Positions 48,723 to 61,999 of a DNA stretch of 64,000 bases are shown here, piece after piece. The stretch's first letter is position 1. The number at the start of each line of letters is the position of its first letter. The notes beneath the pieces were generated by a model, which was not told the DNA's origin, searched no databases, and was given only the letters and a program-made list of their open reading frames with translations. The position numbers and the translations under genes are program-made. Source of the DNA: Bemisia tabaci (taxonomy: Eukaryota > Arthropoda > Insecta > Hemiptera > Aleyrodidae); contig NC_092795.1 of assembly GCF_918797505.1 (NCBI RefSeq), positions 1,736,001-1,800,000 on the forward strand, given 5' to 3'.

Positions 48723-51700
48723 CTAATTTTTACAGAGTGGATAAATTGATACAAACCTTATAACTCTATCCGAGAGAAAAACAGTTCTTGTCCACAGCCA
48801 AAGAGCCAAAAAAATAGGCCACGTCCTTAACGGATTCAAGAAAAGCGCCAAGTAACCTGAAAAAACATCCTCAAATGTTTCAGGAATATTGAAAAAAAGG
48901 CATGATTTCTGACGACTCTAAATTGGAATAAACAGTAAGGGATCTTGGAGTCAGATTCGCTTCACTCCTTGATTTTTTTCAAGTGAAATGTTACTGATAT
49001 ATTATTCAAGGCACACTAGCCCAAGCTACATCTCCTTAAAAGGAGATACATTACACATACATAACACATTTACTTTTATTTAAGTGCTAGTTTATTAGTG
49101 CAGCACTTAAATATATATTTCAATCAATCTTCTGTAAAATAAAAATTGAAAAAAATATTAATAAATCAATGTGCGACTGTCGAAAATTGAAAAAAGGATC
49201 TAGATATATACAGGATGATCCAAAAACCTGACCCCACCAGCACCAGGTATCACCTCTGCAACTTTTGAACACATTGAGATGAACATTAGGGCTCTTAGGT
49301 CAAAGGAAACGACTTTTTAGACCCCCTACTTATGAGTTCAATGCATCAAAAGACGATTCTATGACTGGCGCAACTGGCACATTCTCTGCGCTCTACCTCT
49401 CCATTTACCAAAATAAGCATAGATGGAACATCTTCACAAGAATATAGAGGATAAATTACAGCATAGCTTACCATAAGCGAGAGAAAAAGAATACGCTAAT
49501 GATGTTTGCAGAAGAAGAAGTAAGAAGAACAGCGTATGTCGGTTAAATATTAAATGAAAGGTGCGAGACAATAAGTTTCTCCTAGCTCTTGTTGGTGGAT
49601 TCAGTCTAGTATCCAAAGAATAACCTATGATCACCGTCATTGGAACGTGGAACATGAAGAGCTGGAACAAGCAACAAAAAGATAACAATAAGATAGAAAA
49701 ACTTGCAGGTTCATTTTTCCAGTGGCGAGGCGTGAATGATCAATTATCGATATTTCCCCATTTGAAGCTATGGTAAAGGATCGATATTTACGTGTTCATG
49801 GCAAAAACCCTGTTTCTTGATCCTTTTCCATAGGTTTATGATCAATTGATACATTGCAAAGCTTGCCACACCGCATCTTTTGGTAAATTGCATCTTATTC
49901 AAACAAATTCCGCTTTTAACCAAAATCTCTTCCTTACTTCAAGATTACTTAAGCCATTTTTAAAATTATTTTGAATTCACTTAAAAGTTGGAACTGAATT
50001 CCTTTTTTTAACCACCCTGTTACAAAGCTAGGAGTCCCGAGACGCTGATTCAGGCACACATTGCCAAAAATAAACTAAAGTTGTAGTTCGTATTAGTGCC
50101 ATCAGAATGTATATGACAGAGGCTTTTTTATGAGAGAATAAAATGACTAGAGGTAGATGATTACAGGTTATGGGAATAACCCATAGGAGGTGCTAGCATC
50201 GCAGCAATCACTAAAACTCATGGTTTGAAGCATTTTCCTTTGACTGAGAGGAAAAAATTTGCAAAATACGTTATCAGTTTCATCACTGTAAAATTTTTTA
50301 TACAAAAGAGAGGAATCAGGACAAGCTGGCTGGCGCCAGCTAAAAATGTTAACCTACATCTATGCGGCATATAATGCACATAAGAGGCAGTTCCCCCTTA
50401 ATTTTTTTTTCCTCTTCCGCCCAGTAAACATGCATGAAAAAAACCTGTTGTCGACAGAAAAATTCCCATGATCTACTAAAACCACAGAACACTACATGTC
50501 ACTCTTGACTTAGCAGAGGGTTGTTTATAGACCCTTACAAGAGGACTAAAAGAGAAAATATATTCACCTGATTGAAGCCATAAGCATACGTGAAACCTCC
50601 TGGTAGATATGTATGATTGACTAGAATGCCCCAGGCAAAGATAACTCCAATATGCCCTTCCACAATTTCACCAACACACCACGGGCCTGGAAACAGAGAA
50701 AGACCAAGAATAAAAGTAATTAATTATTACATGAGTAACATTTTCGGACCGATCAAATAATTCGCTTTCTTGACAAGCGTTGTAGAGACTAACTGGGGAC
50801 AATGGGTCATTTATGCTAGTCACAGAATCGTGTTTAGATAAATTAAGCTTATGGATTACAAAAATTAATCAAATCCAGCCAGATGCCAAAGTACCTTCAA
50901 TATTAACGAAGATATTGCTGATCAAAAAACTGGATGTATGGCGTCATCCGAAAGGGTAATGTTTACTATGGTTTCATCCGGTGGTGATTTTTCAGATTGG
51001 CAACAATGTCTTTCCTCCCTTGAACTCCATTAAAAACATCGATTTCAGGTGCCTTGCCAAGAATAAATTGTTTCACATACATTTAAATGGAGCAAAAAAC
51101 AGAGTTGCCAACTTTCAAACATCTGTTACTGGTTTCATCTGTTTTAGCATCGTTCTGATTTTTTGTGCATCTCTATTTAACAAATGTTAGAAGATCTAAA
51201 TTATTTCAAAACTGCTATTTCCCATAACTCTAATAGAAGGTGAACAAGATTCTATTTAAAAGCATATGTGTACAAGATTTTTAGTTACATCCACAGCCCA
51301 CAATGAAATACCATTTTCCAAATTTTTTGGCACCCCTAAGTAAGACGATAAAGCTGCGATTTTACTCCCTCCCCTCCTCTCTCTCTCCTGCGATACCTCA
51401 GAATGGTAAAAGTATAGCTACAATTCTTCTGCTCCAGGCTATATACACCTTATTTTCTGTGCTCAAGTAGGTAAAACAATGGGTAGCAATCTTACCGAAA
51501 GCAAGGAAAAGGGGATAAAATATGAGAGGGAAAAAGAACTGATCAATATTTCCCAATAGCCACAGTCTTCTGATCCAGTTTTTGAAAAATACAACACCAA
51601 CGATTGGTTTCTTCATGTTACCATCTGAAAGAAAATATTAACACCTTAATGAGAGAATGTTTTTCTTCATAGACTAAAATCATCTACACAAACAAACATG

Positions 51701-54700
51701 ATCATCCTATCCTTTTTCAAAACAATTGCATCAGCGCATTTGCTTTTAGTAGATATACTAAAAATATTACGTTATTGATGGCGTTAAAAAGTTCCAGAAC
51801 TGATGCTGTAATTATGAAACTAGGATGGCTTAAGGAGATCTTGGTCTCATTTTAAAGCTTACGTCAGTCGTAATTGATTGGGATCAAAATAATTTCATTA
51901 GCGCAAAACTTGCCGAAGTTATGGCAAACAAATGAGCTATAGCAATGATGAGATTAGTGAATGAATATCACCACATTTGACATTCTGATGGCCTACGTAC
52001 AAAACTGCATGTTTCCTTTTGCAACGTTGCAGACTTCCTGTATTAACTCTTTTAAAAACTAACTTGCGTAATTTCTTGAAAATCTCCGTGATATTTCCTC
52101 TCTGTTGACACAATATTCTGTAAACCTTTCAAGCTATAAAGTTCGCTCGTTTCCCTTCGAGAAATAAAACCGGATCGGAAATTTTGAAACACTTCAATGG
52201 CAATATGTGGTTTTGCACTTTGACCGTTGATTAACTGTCTTAAGTTAGGATAACAGTTAGGCACTAAAAAGAATCCAGCTGAAAGAGTACAGCACTTAAA
52301 ATTGCTTCGCTTCTTTTCCTTCATTTATTGAAAATAAATCTATGGGGAAAGCCCTGATTACTATCACTGACTTTATTCATAGAGGCACACTTTCTGGAGG
52401 ATTAAAAGAGAATTCCTCAGTCCTTACTTTTGATTTTGTGGTCTATAAACCGCACCAGACAGAGAGGTATGATACTACTGACGATCATAATGCCAAACAT
52501 CACTTGAAACTGTAACAGAAAGGTGAAAAAAAAATTGAATTCGCTAAAAAATCAAGAGACATAATTATGACTGTTGGAGCAGATTTATTGTAGTTTATAA
52601 AACTAGTCAAATCACCTAAAAAAAATAGTTGATACATATTTGGACTGAGTTAAGCAGAAAGGAACCAACCCACATTTTGGGAAAAATTGAGTTATGAGTG
52701 GTTTTGAACTCAACCACTGCTCTACTATCTATCGCCAAAAATTCAAAGTTTTTGATGGAGCAAATTTTGCAGAAATTGAACTTGAATTTCATCTTTTACA
52801 TTGAGTCTTATGCAGGAGCCAAACTTTCAACCTCTTTTTCTCGGTTCGACCGAGATGTGGCTTGGTTCCTTTCTGTTTAACTCCGTCCATTTATCGTATT
52901 AACATTCTTACATAAAATGACCTGAAATTTAAAACATGAAAAAGGGGAAAATCTTACGTCACTTCTTCATGAAGTAAGCTAATTAGTGGTTTATTGTCGA
53001 TTTCTCTTATTTAGGGCTGTTCATTACCCTGTCAAAATTGCTATCTTCTTGCTGACATCACCAATAACAATAGTTGTTTCCTCTGAAATCTTTTAAATGC
53101 ATAAACTAATGAAGAGATTATTGCGCAACGTTTGACATGAACAAACACATTCATGAAGAAAACCATCATCCAGATACGGAGATCAATTGCAGATATTACC
53201 ATTAGATACAGCAGATCCCATTTTAATATGATGCAACTTACAGCAACAAACAACAACACAAGGCAACATACTTACAGCTGATGAGAAATTTGCCATGAGC
53301 AAGAGCCGAGCAAAAAATCCAAACTTATTTCGAGGCTTGTCGAGAGCAAATGACTGGGACACTGACTGATCTCTACCCTTTGAGTCAATTGCATGCACCT
53401 GGAGAAGTTAGAGCAAAATGCACGACCAAAAATTAGAAAAATGAAGTCTTAAGCGACCATAATAATGAATGTAAAAATCATGTAACATAAGTGGAGTGCA
53501 ACTGGAGTAACATTTCACAGGTTTGCATTGATAATGGCTGCATTAATTATGGATGGCCAAAGTGTGAAACCCTGTATGTCCCTTTACAACGTTGCTGGCT
53601 TCCTGTCATATTTTATTTTTTCACTGGAAGACTAGTCAACGTAATTTCTTGAAAACTTCCTCAATTTTTTTCTCAGTTACCAGAATACTCTGTGTAGACT
53701 TCAATCAATTAAATTGGCTTGTTATTCTTCGAAAAACTGAAATAGAAGCGGAAATTTTTGAACACTGCGATGGAGATATGCGATATTACACTTTAGACAT
53801 CAATATGGACTGCGGAAGGCACCATACGGTCGGAAGTATACACGCTACGGAAAGGATATTTTCAGGCGCCATCGTAACTTTTTTATAGCAATTAAATGGA
53901 AGTTTAGAATGTGCAATTTTAAACTTGTATTTTGAAAAATACGAAAAACTTTCTGTCAACCACATCTAAGAAAGCTCATGGTAGAGAATTGTGGAAAAGC
54001 TAAATCGATCTCAAGATATAACTAAGACAAAATATGAAAATTTGAGGAGTCAAAGCTTAACTTAATAATAACTTACATGTATATCATGAAGACCACTGCT
54101 GAAATCATTGGGATTCCATTCTGCAACGTACAAAGGACCTTCAACATGATCACACATTGTCCATTTAGAAGCACTGTCAAATTTCATTTTAACCTCTTTT
54201 ACATCACTTTCTGAAAAAACCAAAATCCTGTAACAAAAAAAGCATTCTTTACGAAATGATACTTTTTTCAGGGTAAAAAAGACTTCAATTTTTTAAGTGC
54301 TTATTTTATTTTACTTTTGTACTAACAAACTTTATCTTTATCTTTAACATTCAAAGATTTGCAAGGTTCTGTAAAAATTTTAAGGTGCTCTTCTTGCAAT
54401 TGTGAAAGTGCTCTGGGTTTGTGATGATAGTTGTATTATTTCCGGGTCCAGCAATTTTGGTTTACATTCTTTTTATTCATAAATTCATTTTGGGCAAATT
54501 CACTTTTCGCGATTTGAAAAAAATAAAATTAACAAATAAAAAGGACTCTCAAGAATCATCTTCGAAATTTTTTGAGATTCAAACGCCAAAGAAAATTTAT
54601 TTTGGAATTCAATATATCAGGAGATACTTCAACAGGTTCAGATTAAGTAACATGAAAAATGAATTAAGAGAGGAATAAATCCAAGACTTAAAAAATATAC

Positions 54701-57700
54701 ACACCAAGTCTTTTAAGAAATGCTTTTTATAAAACGTGAAATTAAGAATCTCACCGGACATGCGATGAATTCCGCAAGACTTCTATGGGCTCTTTATTTC
54801 CAATCATGTAGTTAACATTTTTGGGATTGGTGACTAAGATAACTGGCCACTGACTTAAATGCACATCCGTGAATGAGAGAAATCCATGATCAATTGCAGC
54901 TACACGGAACCTATAATCAATACAATGGGAGCCGTCAGAAACAGTCATAAAAATGGGAAGTATATGAAAACCAACATAATCGGAGAACATCTGACAGCAA
55001 GGCTTTTCAAATTTTTGTAAATAATTTTAAAACTTTTCACAAAAACAGAAAACTCTTCTTAAGTGATGGAAAAAGCTTATAATGGACGATGCCATAAAAA
55101 AGAAGAGAATAACTTACAAAAACTACTTACATCCGATTCTCCTTCCAGTCAATCAATTCAAGCTCTAGGAAACCCGTCTTTTGCAAAGCATACATATTGT
55201 GAACAGCTCCACCCATATTGTGTAAATGACCACACAGAAAAGCTAAAGATGCAGGGTCATCTCCGATGAATTCTCGCAGCTGATGGTTAGAAAAGATAAA
55301 TGAAAATATATTTTGGTTAGTTTTCCATTAAAAACATAAAACAAAATCAGAAATTTTGAAACACTGAGTTGAAAACACGTTTTTTTTTAATCCCAAAAAA
55401 GAGTTGCTAGCAGTTTAGGTCATTCAAGTGCCAATCCAGGGAAAAAAGCTGCGTTCAAACAATTTACGGCTTCCAACATGGCATTTTAAGACAATCACTC
55501 ACAACTTGCTTTTCCTTAGAAGGATGTCTTCTAAACTCCGAACATCAACAATATGACTAATTTGATTCATCACAGGGAAATTAATAATTAAATTTTGCGT
55601 ACTGTGACACTTTTCTATTTCTTTTTCTATGGATCGTAACATATTGAACAATATCACTAAACTTGCTGATTTTGCTTGGAACAAATTTCATTATACTGAC
55701 GCTGGACAAGGAGACAATATCTCAGACCTGACACAGCACACACAGATACAACACTTAAAGTGATGAGATGCAGTACATGCATTGATCTGTAAATGGATAC
55801 CTTAAAATCAGACGGAGAAATTATACAGGATGTTGGGTAGTGGCCAAACCAGATGGTATAGTGTTTTTCATCGACATCAGCTTTTTTCTTCAATTGCTGC
55901 AATAATTCTATGTCAGCTTGTTTCAATACACCAATAAAATTGAAAGGTCTCTTTGGTCCAGGCTCGATACAAGCGTCCAATCCAATAAAAGAGTATACTT
56001 CACCTTGTGAGCCGTGGACCTGGTAAATATAAGACCTTTGATGATCTTTTCCTTGTACTGAGTGTGAGCGGTAGAAATTATTTTTTGAGTTCAAATCCAG
56101 GACATTGAAGTTATCTGAATGAGGAAAATAGAAAAAAAAAATAAGAAATTAGAAGGTATGCAACAGAATTTGACAAGAGGGTATATCCCCTACAAGATTA
56201 ATGGAGAAAAACAGTTATATCATGCAAAATTTGTTGAAGAGGGAACTCTTCTAAAATTTCATTTGCTTCCCTGAAGTGATGAAACTCAATCCTAAATTGT
56301 TGCCCCCGAGCTGAGTTTAGACCCAGTCCAGCAGACTGATTGTTGATATTTTGTGTTTGGTCGGTAGACATAGATGAAATAGGTGAAAAGGTGGGGAGTG
56401 ATTGGTCGGCTATATCTTATCGCTGCTTTAATGTGCCTTTGTCAGGTGGAATGTACGACATACTGTTGGAAACTCAAGAGGTGCCTTTAGTTTGTCATGA
56501 GTTCCACCCGACATAGGCACGATAAAGCAGGGATAAGACATAACCGACCAATCACGCTCCGCCTTTTAACCTATGTCATCTCTGTCAACCCGACAAACAC
56601 AAAATTTCAACAATCAGCTGCAGATGGTTTATTTTTTTACCACTATTCGTCAAACTGTGCCATTTTATCAAAGAAGTTTTACTCGAGTTAAATCTGGTTT
56701 ATCAAAATAGTGTTGTACAAGTTCGATCAATGTTTGCATATCTGAATCCAGCCTTCAAATTGTTAAACGAAATATTTTGGGCAAAAAAATATTTGCACAG
56801 TTCTGGGGACAGCATATTGTATATTTTTCTTACATTGGTAGAGGGAGAAAAAGGGGCAGGGTCCCTAGCCTCATAGCAGCCATTCGTCTACAAAGCTGCC
56901 AAACGACAGAGGAATTTCGATTTTTCGAAGTACTTCCCAGGGTACCTAATTTTTATTCATTTTTTTTTTATTTTTTTATTTTTTTGTTATTTCAAAGCAT
57001 TCATAGTAAGTTCAACAGGACAAATTCTTGTTGGAGGCAGAAAATCTTTGAACATGGCGCATAAGAGTTGAAATCATCCTTACCTTTTAACACTTATTGA
57101 TTGAATGCACACATCTTTGGATGTTTATTCAACTTCTCGACCAGCGCACATGTTGTTAAATTAGTAAGGCTTTGGGTTACTTTGGGTGGATAGCATTTTG
57201 AAGTGTAGGTAAACAAATTTAAAGGTATGAACTCTCTTGTGGCTAAATTATGCTTTCATCAGATAGAACACAGCATCCTACATGATCATGATACTATAGA
57301 AAGCAGAAATTAAGATGCTCACTAAGAGAAAATTACGAATCCTTACCATGATTTCCACGAATATCTAACCAAACAGTATTCTTTGTGACATTAGTTTCTT
57401 TGAGAATATCTCTGTAAATTATCCATTCCTGTTCATATTGCCCTGATCCCATGTTATCAGACGATTTTGCATCGGTTAGATCACCTGGAAAGAAAATGGA
57501 AAAATTGTAAATTATCGAATGGAAAAATAAAAGTATCTAAAAAGCTATAAAAATCAGCTTTTCCGCCTATCAAAAAACCAAAGTCTACTTGAACTGAATT
57601 AAATCTGACTATAAAATAACTTCAGAGTTTAGCGATTAACAGTTTTTCTCAGTGTATCATCTATTTCGACTCTTTGAAAAGTAGGTGTCAGACATTGAAG

Positions 57701-59575
57701 GCAGAGATTAATCTTTATGAAACTTATTCTAGTTATTAGCTGCTAATTTACATTCATTGTTGATGACTGATTTGACTCCGATCAATTTTGGCTTTTCGGT
57801 AGACGGAATGTTTGAATTTCCTGAAAAAATTTGCAGCATGATAGTCAGATATTCAATTCTTTCTTTTAAGTTTATATTTGCTGCTTCTCCAAGCATGTTT
57901 AAATATGAATTTCCTGAGTCTAATGTAACACTAAATGCTAGGATCCTATTGAAAAATTGCTTTTGGAGATTTTCTGCATGTTCAATGCAAATGTCTTGTG
58001 GTGCTTCAGTTCTTAAACTGAGGATCTTCTTCATAGAAGGTTAGGGTGCAAAAGTGGCCTTTGAAAATAAAATCATTACCGTTTGCTGCCAGGCTAAGGA
58101 AAAACGCCTTAGGAGCATTCAGGCGTTACCATTTCTCCTTCAATAAAGAATGAATTTACTGGGAAAATTCTGAATGTTTTTCTTACAATTTTTCAGAGAA
58201 TTTTGCTCACAATTGAATTAAAATATCTGAAAATTTCGAGGAAAAATATGCAAAACCCTCTTCAAAAATACATGATTTATTCAGGGAAATTTGGCAACTC
58301 TTGACTGTTCATGCAGTGTTTTTCCTCAGCACAGCAGTATAGGCTTCTATGGTTTGATGCATTAGCTTTATGATTTCGAACAATCTTCAAAAAAAGAGGT
58401 TCACATTGAAAACATGTCTGCATTCTATCTTAAAATTACTGTTTCTGAATTACATTAGTTTTTAATCAAAATACTATAAGGAGACCATCGATAGGAGACC
58501 ATCGATAGAAACCAATCTTTGGGCACATACACATTGCAGATTAGACCCCTTCCTTTCTTTTTCTTGAAAAGTTGAAATTTTTATCACACTGCTTACTAAA
58601 TGTGCAACAATCATCAACGAAATGGATTTCAAAGTCACAAAACGACAATTCAGTTTTCAAGTCAACAAAGCTTAATCCTCGAGGTGAAATCAGACTTTTG
58701 CTGCCATATTTTTTGACAAGGGACTGCTGTAAAGATTACTGATAAAGATAAAAAATTGATTAGGAGGTAGTTTGATAGTTCGTAGGTGCAATATGGACAT
58801 TTAAGAAATTATACATTACAGAGGATTCTTTGAGGAGGAAAATTCTTACCCGATGCAATGACTACTTTGGGCTTAATAGCCTTCACGGTGACAGAACAAA
58901 ACTCTTTAAAATTTGATATGCGTGACTCATCATGGAAAATGCTCAAATGGATGTCAGTAACCTGAAACAGAGGAGATAAATATTTGGATACACATTGCTG
59001 GTGAAAATATGAAACTCCTCAGGTAAGTATTTCAGTTTTGGGGTTGCAAATTTTATGTCCTGTTGGAACTCCTTAGAGTATTAATGATAATTATAAGAAG
59101 GTATATTAAGTTTTATATCATTTTTCTTTGCTCACTGGTGAACAATCAAAGCAGAGCATGTTCTACATCCTGGACGGTGAAAATATGAGAAATTCTGTCA
59201 TTGGCTAGAAATTGTGTAACCTCAACTTTAACAACCTCTGCAGAAAGATTTTGAGGATTTTTTAAATAGTTTTTCTATGAAATATTTCCAAATGAAACGG
59301 TTTTAGGTATCAAATGCAAGCTAAGTTCACTATGGCTCCAGGAGAATTGTTAGGTATATTTGAGAGCTACTGACCTGCACGAACCACAGAAGATGATCCA
59401 TACCAGCTCCCATTGAAATTTCATTTTTCAGAGCACTTAATCGTTGCTTTTCAACACTCCTAGCACTTGATTCCTCCAAGGAGTAGATAGCAATTATGCT
59501 CAATATATTGGCGATGAAAATAGATGATATGACCACCATAGAGAGAGCAATATAACACGTCCCCGAGACTTGCAT
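48723..59575 (-). CDS. TMEM62: TMEM62-like membrane metallophosphoesterase
   Basis: Thirteen coding exons in transcript order: 59575-59375, 58961-58850, 57484-57347, 56114-55801, 55279-55131, 54910-54755, 54227-54077, 53398-53276, 52509-52428, 51624-51496, 50686-50568, 49661-49472 and 48856-48723. They total 1998 nt (665 aa plus stop; human TMEM62 is about 643). An N-terminal hydrophobic anchor (about 8-32) is followed by a calcineurin-like phosphoesterase domain with every metal motif: DIH (70-72), GDLTDA (105-110), GNHD (148-151), GHYP (241-244) and GHLH (272-275). Then comes a beta-rich middle part and several C-terminal membrane segments, including GPWCVGEI and LNPLRTW as in TMEM62. Substrate and role are not known. 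The last exon is uncertain: reading on past 48757 gives a stop at 48723, but a GTTTGT donor there could lead to an exon near 47640-47700. Confidence 0.9.
49200..49400. repeat. Fragment with a GATGATCCAAAAACCT end
   Basis: Lies between TMEM62 exons 12 and 13. It shares the inner word TCAAAGGAAACGACTTTT-type sequence and the WGATCCAAAA end with the MITE at 31412-31612. The second end is not clear. Confidence 0.35.
51988..52226. mobile_element. MITE family 4 copy in a TMEM62 intron
   Basis: About 240 bp with inverted ends (GGCCTACGTACAAAACTGCA / CAATATGTGGTTTTGCACTT) and the conserved inner word CAACGTTGCAGACTTCCTGT. It sits between TMEM62 exons 9 and 10. Confidence 0.65.
53551..53802. mobile_element. 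MITE family 4 copy in a TMEM62 intron
   Basis: About 250 bp with ends GGCCAAAGTGTGAAACC and GATATGCGATATTACACTTT (inverse) and the shared word CAACGTTGCTGGCTTCCTGT. It sits between TMEM62 exons 7 and 8. Confidence 0.65.
56331..56621. mobile_element. Foldback MITE of about 290 bp in a TMEM62 intron
   Basis: Ends GCAGACTGATTGTTGATATT and AAATTTCAACAATCAGCTGC. Arms match inward through GATTGGTCGG / CCGACCAATC and TTATCGCTGCTTTA / TAAAGCAGGGATAA. It is non-coding and lies between TMEM62 exons 3 and 4. Confidence 0.85.
58240..58340. repeat. Decayed fragment of the CACGGCAGAAT repeat family
   Basis: Lies between TMEM62 exons 2 and 3. Keeps CAGGGAAATTTGGCAACTCT and the closing CAGCACAGCAGTAT. Confidence 0.4.
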
Positions 59576-60100
59576 GTTATCTAGAGTTCAGAGATATCTC
59601 AAAAAGCAGGTATGTATCAGACTCTGTCGTAAAGAACAATTCCTTCATTGTGAGAGGGTCTAAAAGCCAAGCGGAGGAAAGTGTTTACATTTTCACCGGT
59701 TGGCATACAAGCTTCTCTTTGGACTAAATTCAGTAACTGTCAAGATTGTACACTTTTACAGAGATTACAGCATTAAAAACTTCTAAACCTAGAGTATTCG
59801 GAAAATGAAAGTTAATGCTGTTAGTGACCCTAAAGACCCAAACTACGATCTGATCATAACAAAAGAATAAAATTAGATGAGAAGAACGAACTTATCAAAC
59901 TGAAAATGTAACTTCCACGACTGACAAGCAATTACAAGTTGGAGATGATGTAAGGAATCGATATCTCCAAATTTTGTTATCCTAAACAGATAATAAACGC
60001 GTTACATGTTCAAGGTGAGTATAAAAAACAAAACACGTAATTAAAACTAACCTCAAATGCTTGGAAAATTCACAAACAAAACAAAACAAAGAATCAAAAC
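59576..60100 (-). promoter_or_regulatory. Probable 5' flank of TMEM62
   Basis: The first coding exon begins at 59575, and the sequence upstream on the minus strand should hold the 5' UTR and promoter. No TATA box or strong initiator was recognised, so only position supports this. Confidence 0.3.
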
Positions 60101-60359
60101 AGTGCTGTCAAATAGTACAAAAAATTTTAAAAACATTTACTTATCCAACCAGGTTCCTTTGCTACCTTTGACTTGATATCACCGTGAAACCAAAGGATTT
60201 CCAATTTTTCATAGACATAAGCCTTGAATTTAATTTAATTTTCCATTGAGATTTCATAAACACTTTAATGAAATTTCGGGTGAAATTTCTAATTCTTGTT
60301 TTTTAGGAAATTTTCCATCTCTCAATCTTACGGGTTTATACGCTTCGCCATCTATATTA

Positions 60360-60480
60360 CAGTGAAAGCTCGTTAAGACGAAAAATGAAGGGACCGAAAA
60401 TAATTTCGTCATAAGCGGCTTTTCGTCTTAACCGCTTTTCGCTTAAGACGAAATTTTTCGGCATAAGCGGCAACTGCGCA
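60360..60480. repeat. Pogo/Tigger-like repeat fragment
   Basis: Begins ACAGTGAAAGCTCGTTAAGA and repeats the words CGTCTTAA and GCTTAAGACG in alternating orientation, typical of non-autonomous pogo/Tigger ends. The class is assigned by general resemblance. Confidence 0.45.
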
Positions 60481-60825
60481 ACAAACTTAGGGCATTCAGC
60501 CCCAAAATTTGGAAGCAGTTTTAATATCCGGACAGCTTTCAAAATCCACACAAACTAAAATTAAAGATTATTTTAAGTGAATGGTAGATCATTTTAAGCT
60601 TTCAACTGAAATGACTTAAACGTGCGCTACTTAGAGGGGAATCGCGGTCTAAGCTTGCCTTAGAGGGCGAGGAGGGGGGCAGACGTCAAGCCCAGTCTGG
60701 CGCAAGCTTTTTTTTAAAGATCCATAAATTCCATTAATTTTTCCGGACCCTTCCTTTTTTTTTGCAAATCGAACCCACCTACTTACAGTTAAATCACTGC
60801 ATAGACCTGTAACACGGCGACCTCT

Positions 60826-60941
60826 CCCCCCCCCCCCCCCCCCCCGGTCCAGATTACCTTTTTCCCCGGAATTCATTACATAGGTGATAGACAAGCCATA
60901 CCTCCCCGAGTTGATCGAACATACCCCCCCCCCCCCCCCCC
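60826..60941. repeat. Two poly-C tracts
   Basis: Runs of about 20 C (60826-60845) and 18 C (60924-60941), separated by about 78 bp. A further 16-C run is at 61712-61727. Confidence 0.8.
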
Positions 60942-61009
60942 ACGAATGGAAGCGCTAGCCTTTTTACCCAAAAATAAATCTGTACAAACATGAACGCAAT
61001 ATTATTTGA

Positions 61010-61190
61010 GGGACTAGGAGGACAAGGCGCACAAGTGCAATTTTTGAAAAAAAACCTGAAAAAAGTACCTATATTATATTAATGTGTAATATTTATGGGG
61101 GGTGGGGTTGACAAGTATTATAGCCACAACGTGTGGCATTTATGTACATGAATTATAAATAAATAAATAAATATAAATAAAAATAAAAAA
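61010..61190 (+). mobile_element. 3' end of a LINE-like element
   Basis: A GTGGGGTTGACAAG body followed by TATAAATAAATAAATAAAT and more AAATA repeats at about 61155-61185. This fits the short-repeat tail of a truncated non-LTR element. No coding part is present. Confidence 0.4.
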
Positions 61191-61419
61191 ATTGAGATAT
61201 TAATGATTTCAAGTAAAACTAGTCGTAGTGTATATTCTATGAAAAATTCCCTCCCAAATTCCGAATTTTTCAGCAACAAAAAAGCCAATTTGAACTTTAT
61301 CTTACCACCATAAGAATCGATGTAATTTGGAAACCTCGTACCTACAGATATTTCTCAAAATATCAAAAACTGCACTTATGCGCCTATTGTTCTCCTAGCC
61401 CCTCATTTGAATTTTCATA

Positions 61420-61565
61420 AATTGGACTACATTTTGCAATTAGTCAGAACTAAAATTTCTTGCTCGGTTTATCATAATGACCACTAGTTTCCCTGTGCAC
61501 ATAGGTGATTTTACAAATGAGCCAGAAATGAATTGTACTTCCTAATCGCAAAACGCAGTTCAAAT
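61420..61565. mobile_element. MITE family 3 copy
   Basis: Left AATTGGACTACATTTTGCAA and right TAATCGCAAAACGCAGTTCA (inverse), with the inner CACTAGTTTCCCTGTGCACA as in the other copies. Confidence 0.65.
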
Positions 61566-61783
61566 ATACAATTGGTTGAAGTGAAGAGGAAAAAGAGAAA
61601 AAAAATGCGTACATTTATCTCTGATTGCAACGTTGTTGTGCTCAGCTCACAATTTATTTTTCTATGAGAAAACCAGCCATTAGTTTTTATATAAGTTTTT
61701 GTGCATTCCCTCCCCCCCCCCCCCCCATCGAGAGGCTCACAGAATAATCAGAGGCATTTTTACTTAGTATTTTCAAAATATGA

Positions 61784-61841
61784 AATATTTTAAAATGTGG
61801 TACTGGAATCAAAAATAAAATATTTTAAAATGTGGTACTGG
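61784..61841 (+). repeat. Short tandem duplication
   Basis: A 23-bp word containing TTTTAAAATGTGGTACTGG occurs twice, at 61784-61806 and 61819-61841, a 35-bp period. Confidence 0.8.
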
Positions 61842-61999
61842 TATTATGAATTTTTTCGACTATGGACAGCCATTGACTTGCATGTTTTGTAAATTAATAG
61901 CGCAATTCATTTTAGTGCATCCTATTCTTGTGGCAAAACAGAGCAGATAACTTCCGAAGATGACTTCCGGCAGACAATCTGCGTTCAAATTCTAAAAGA

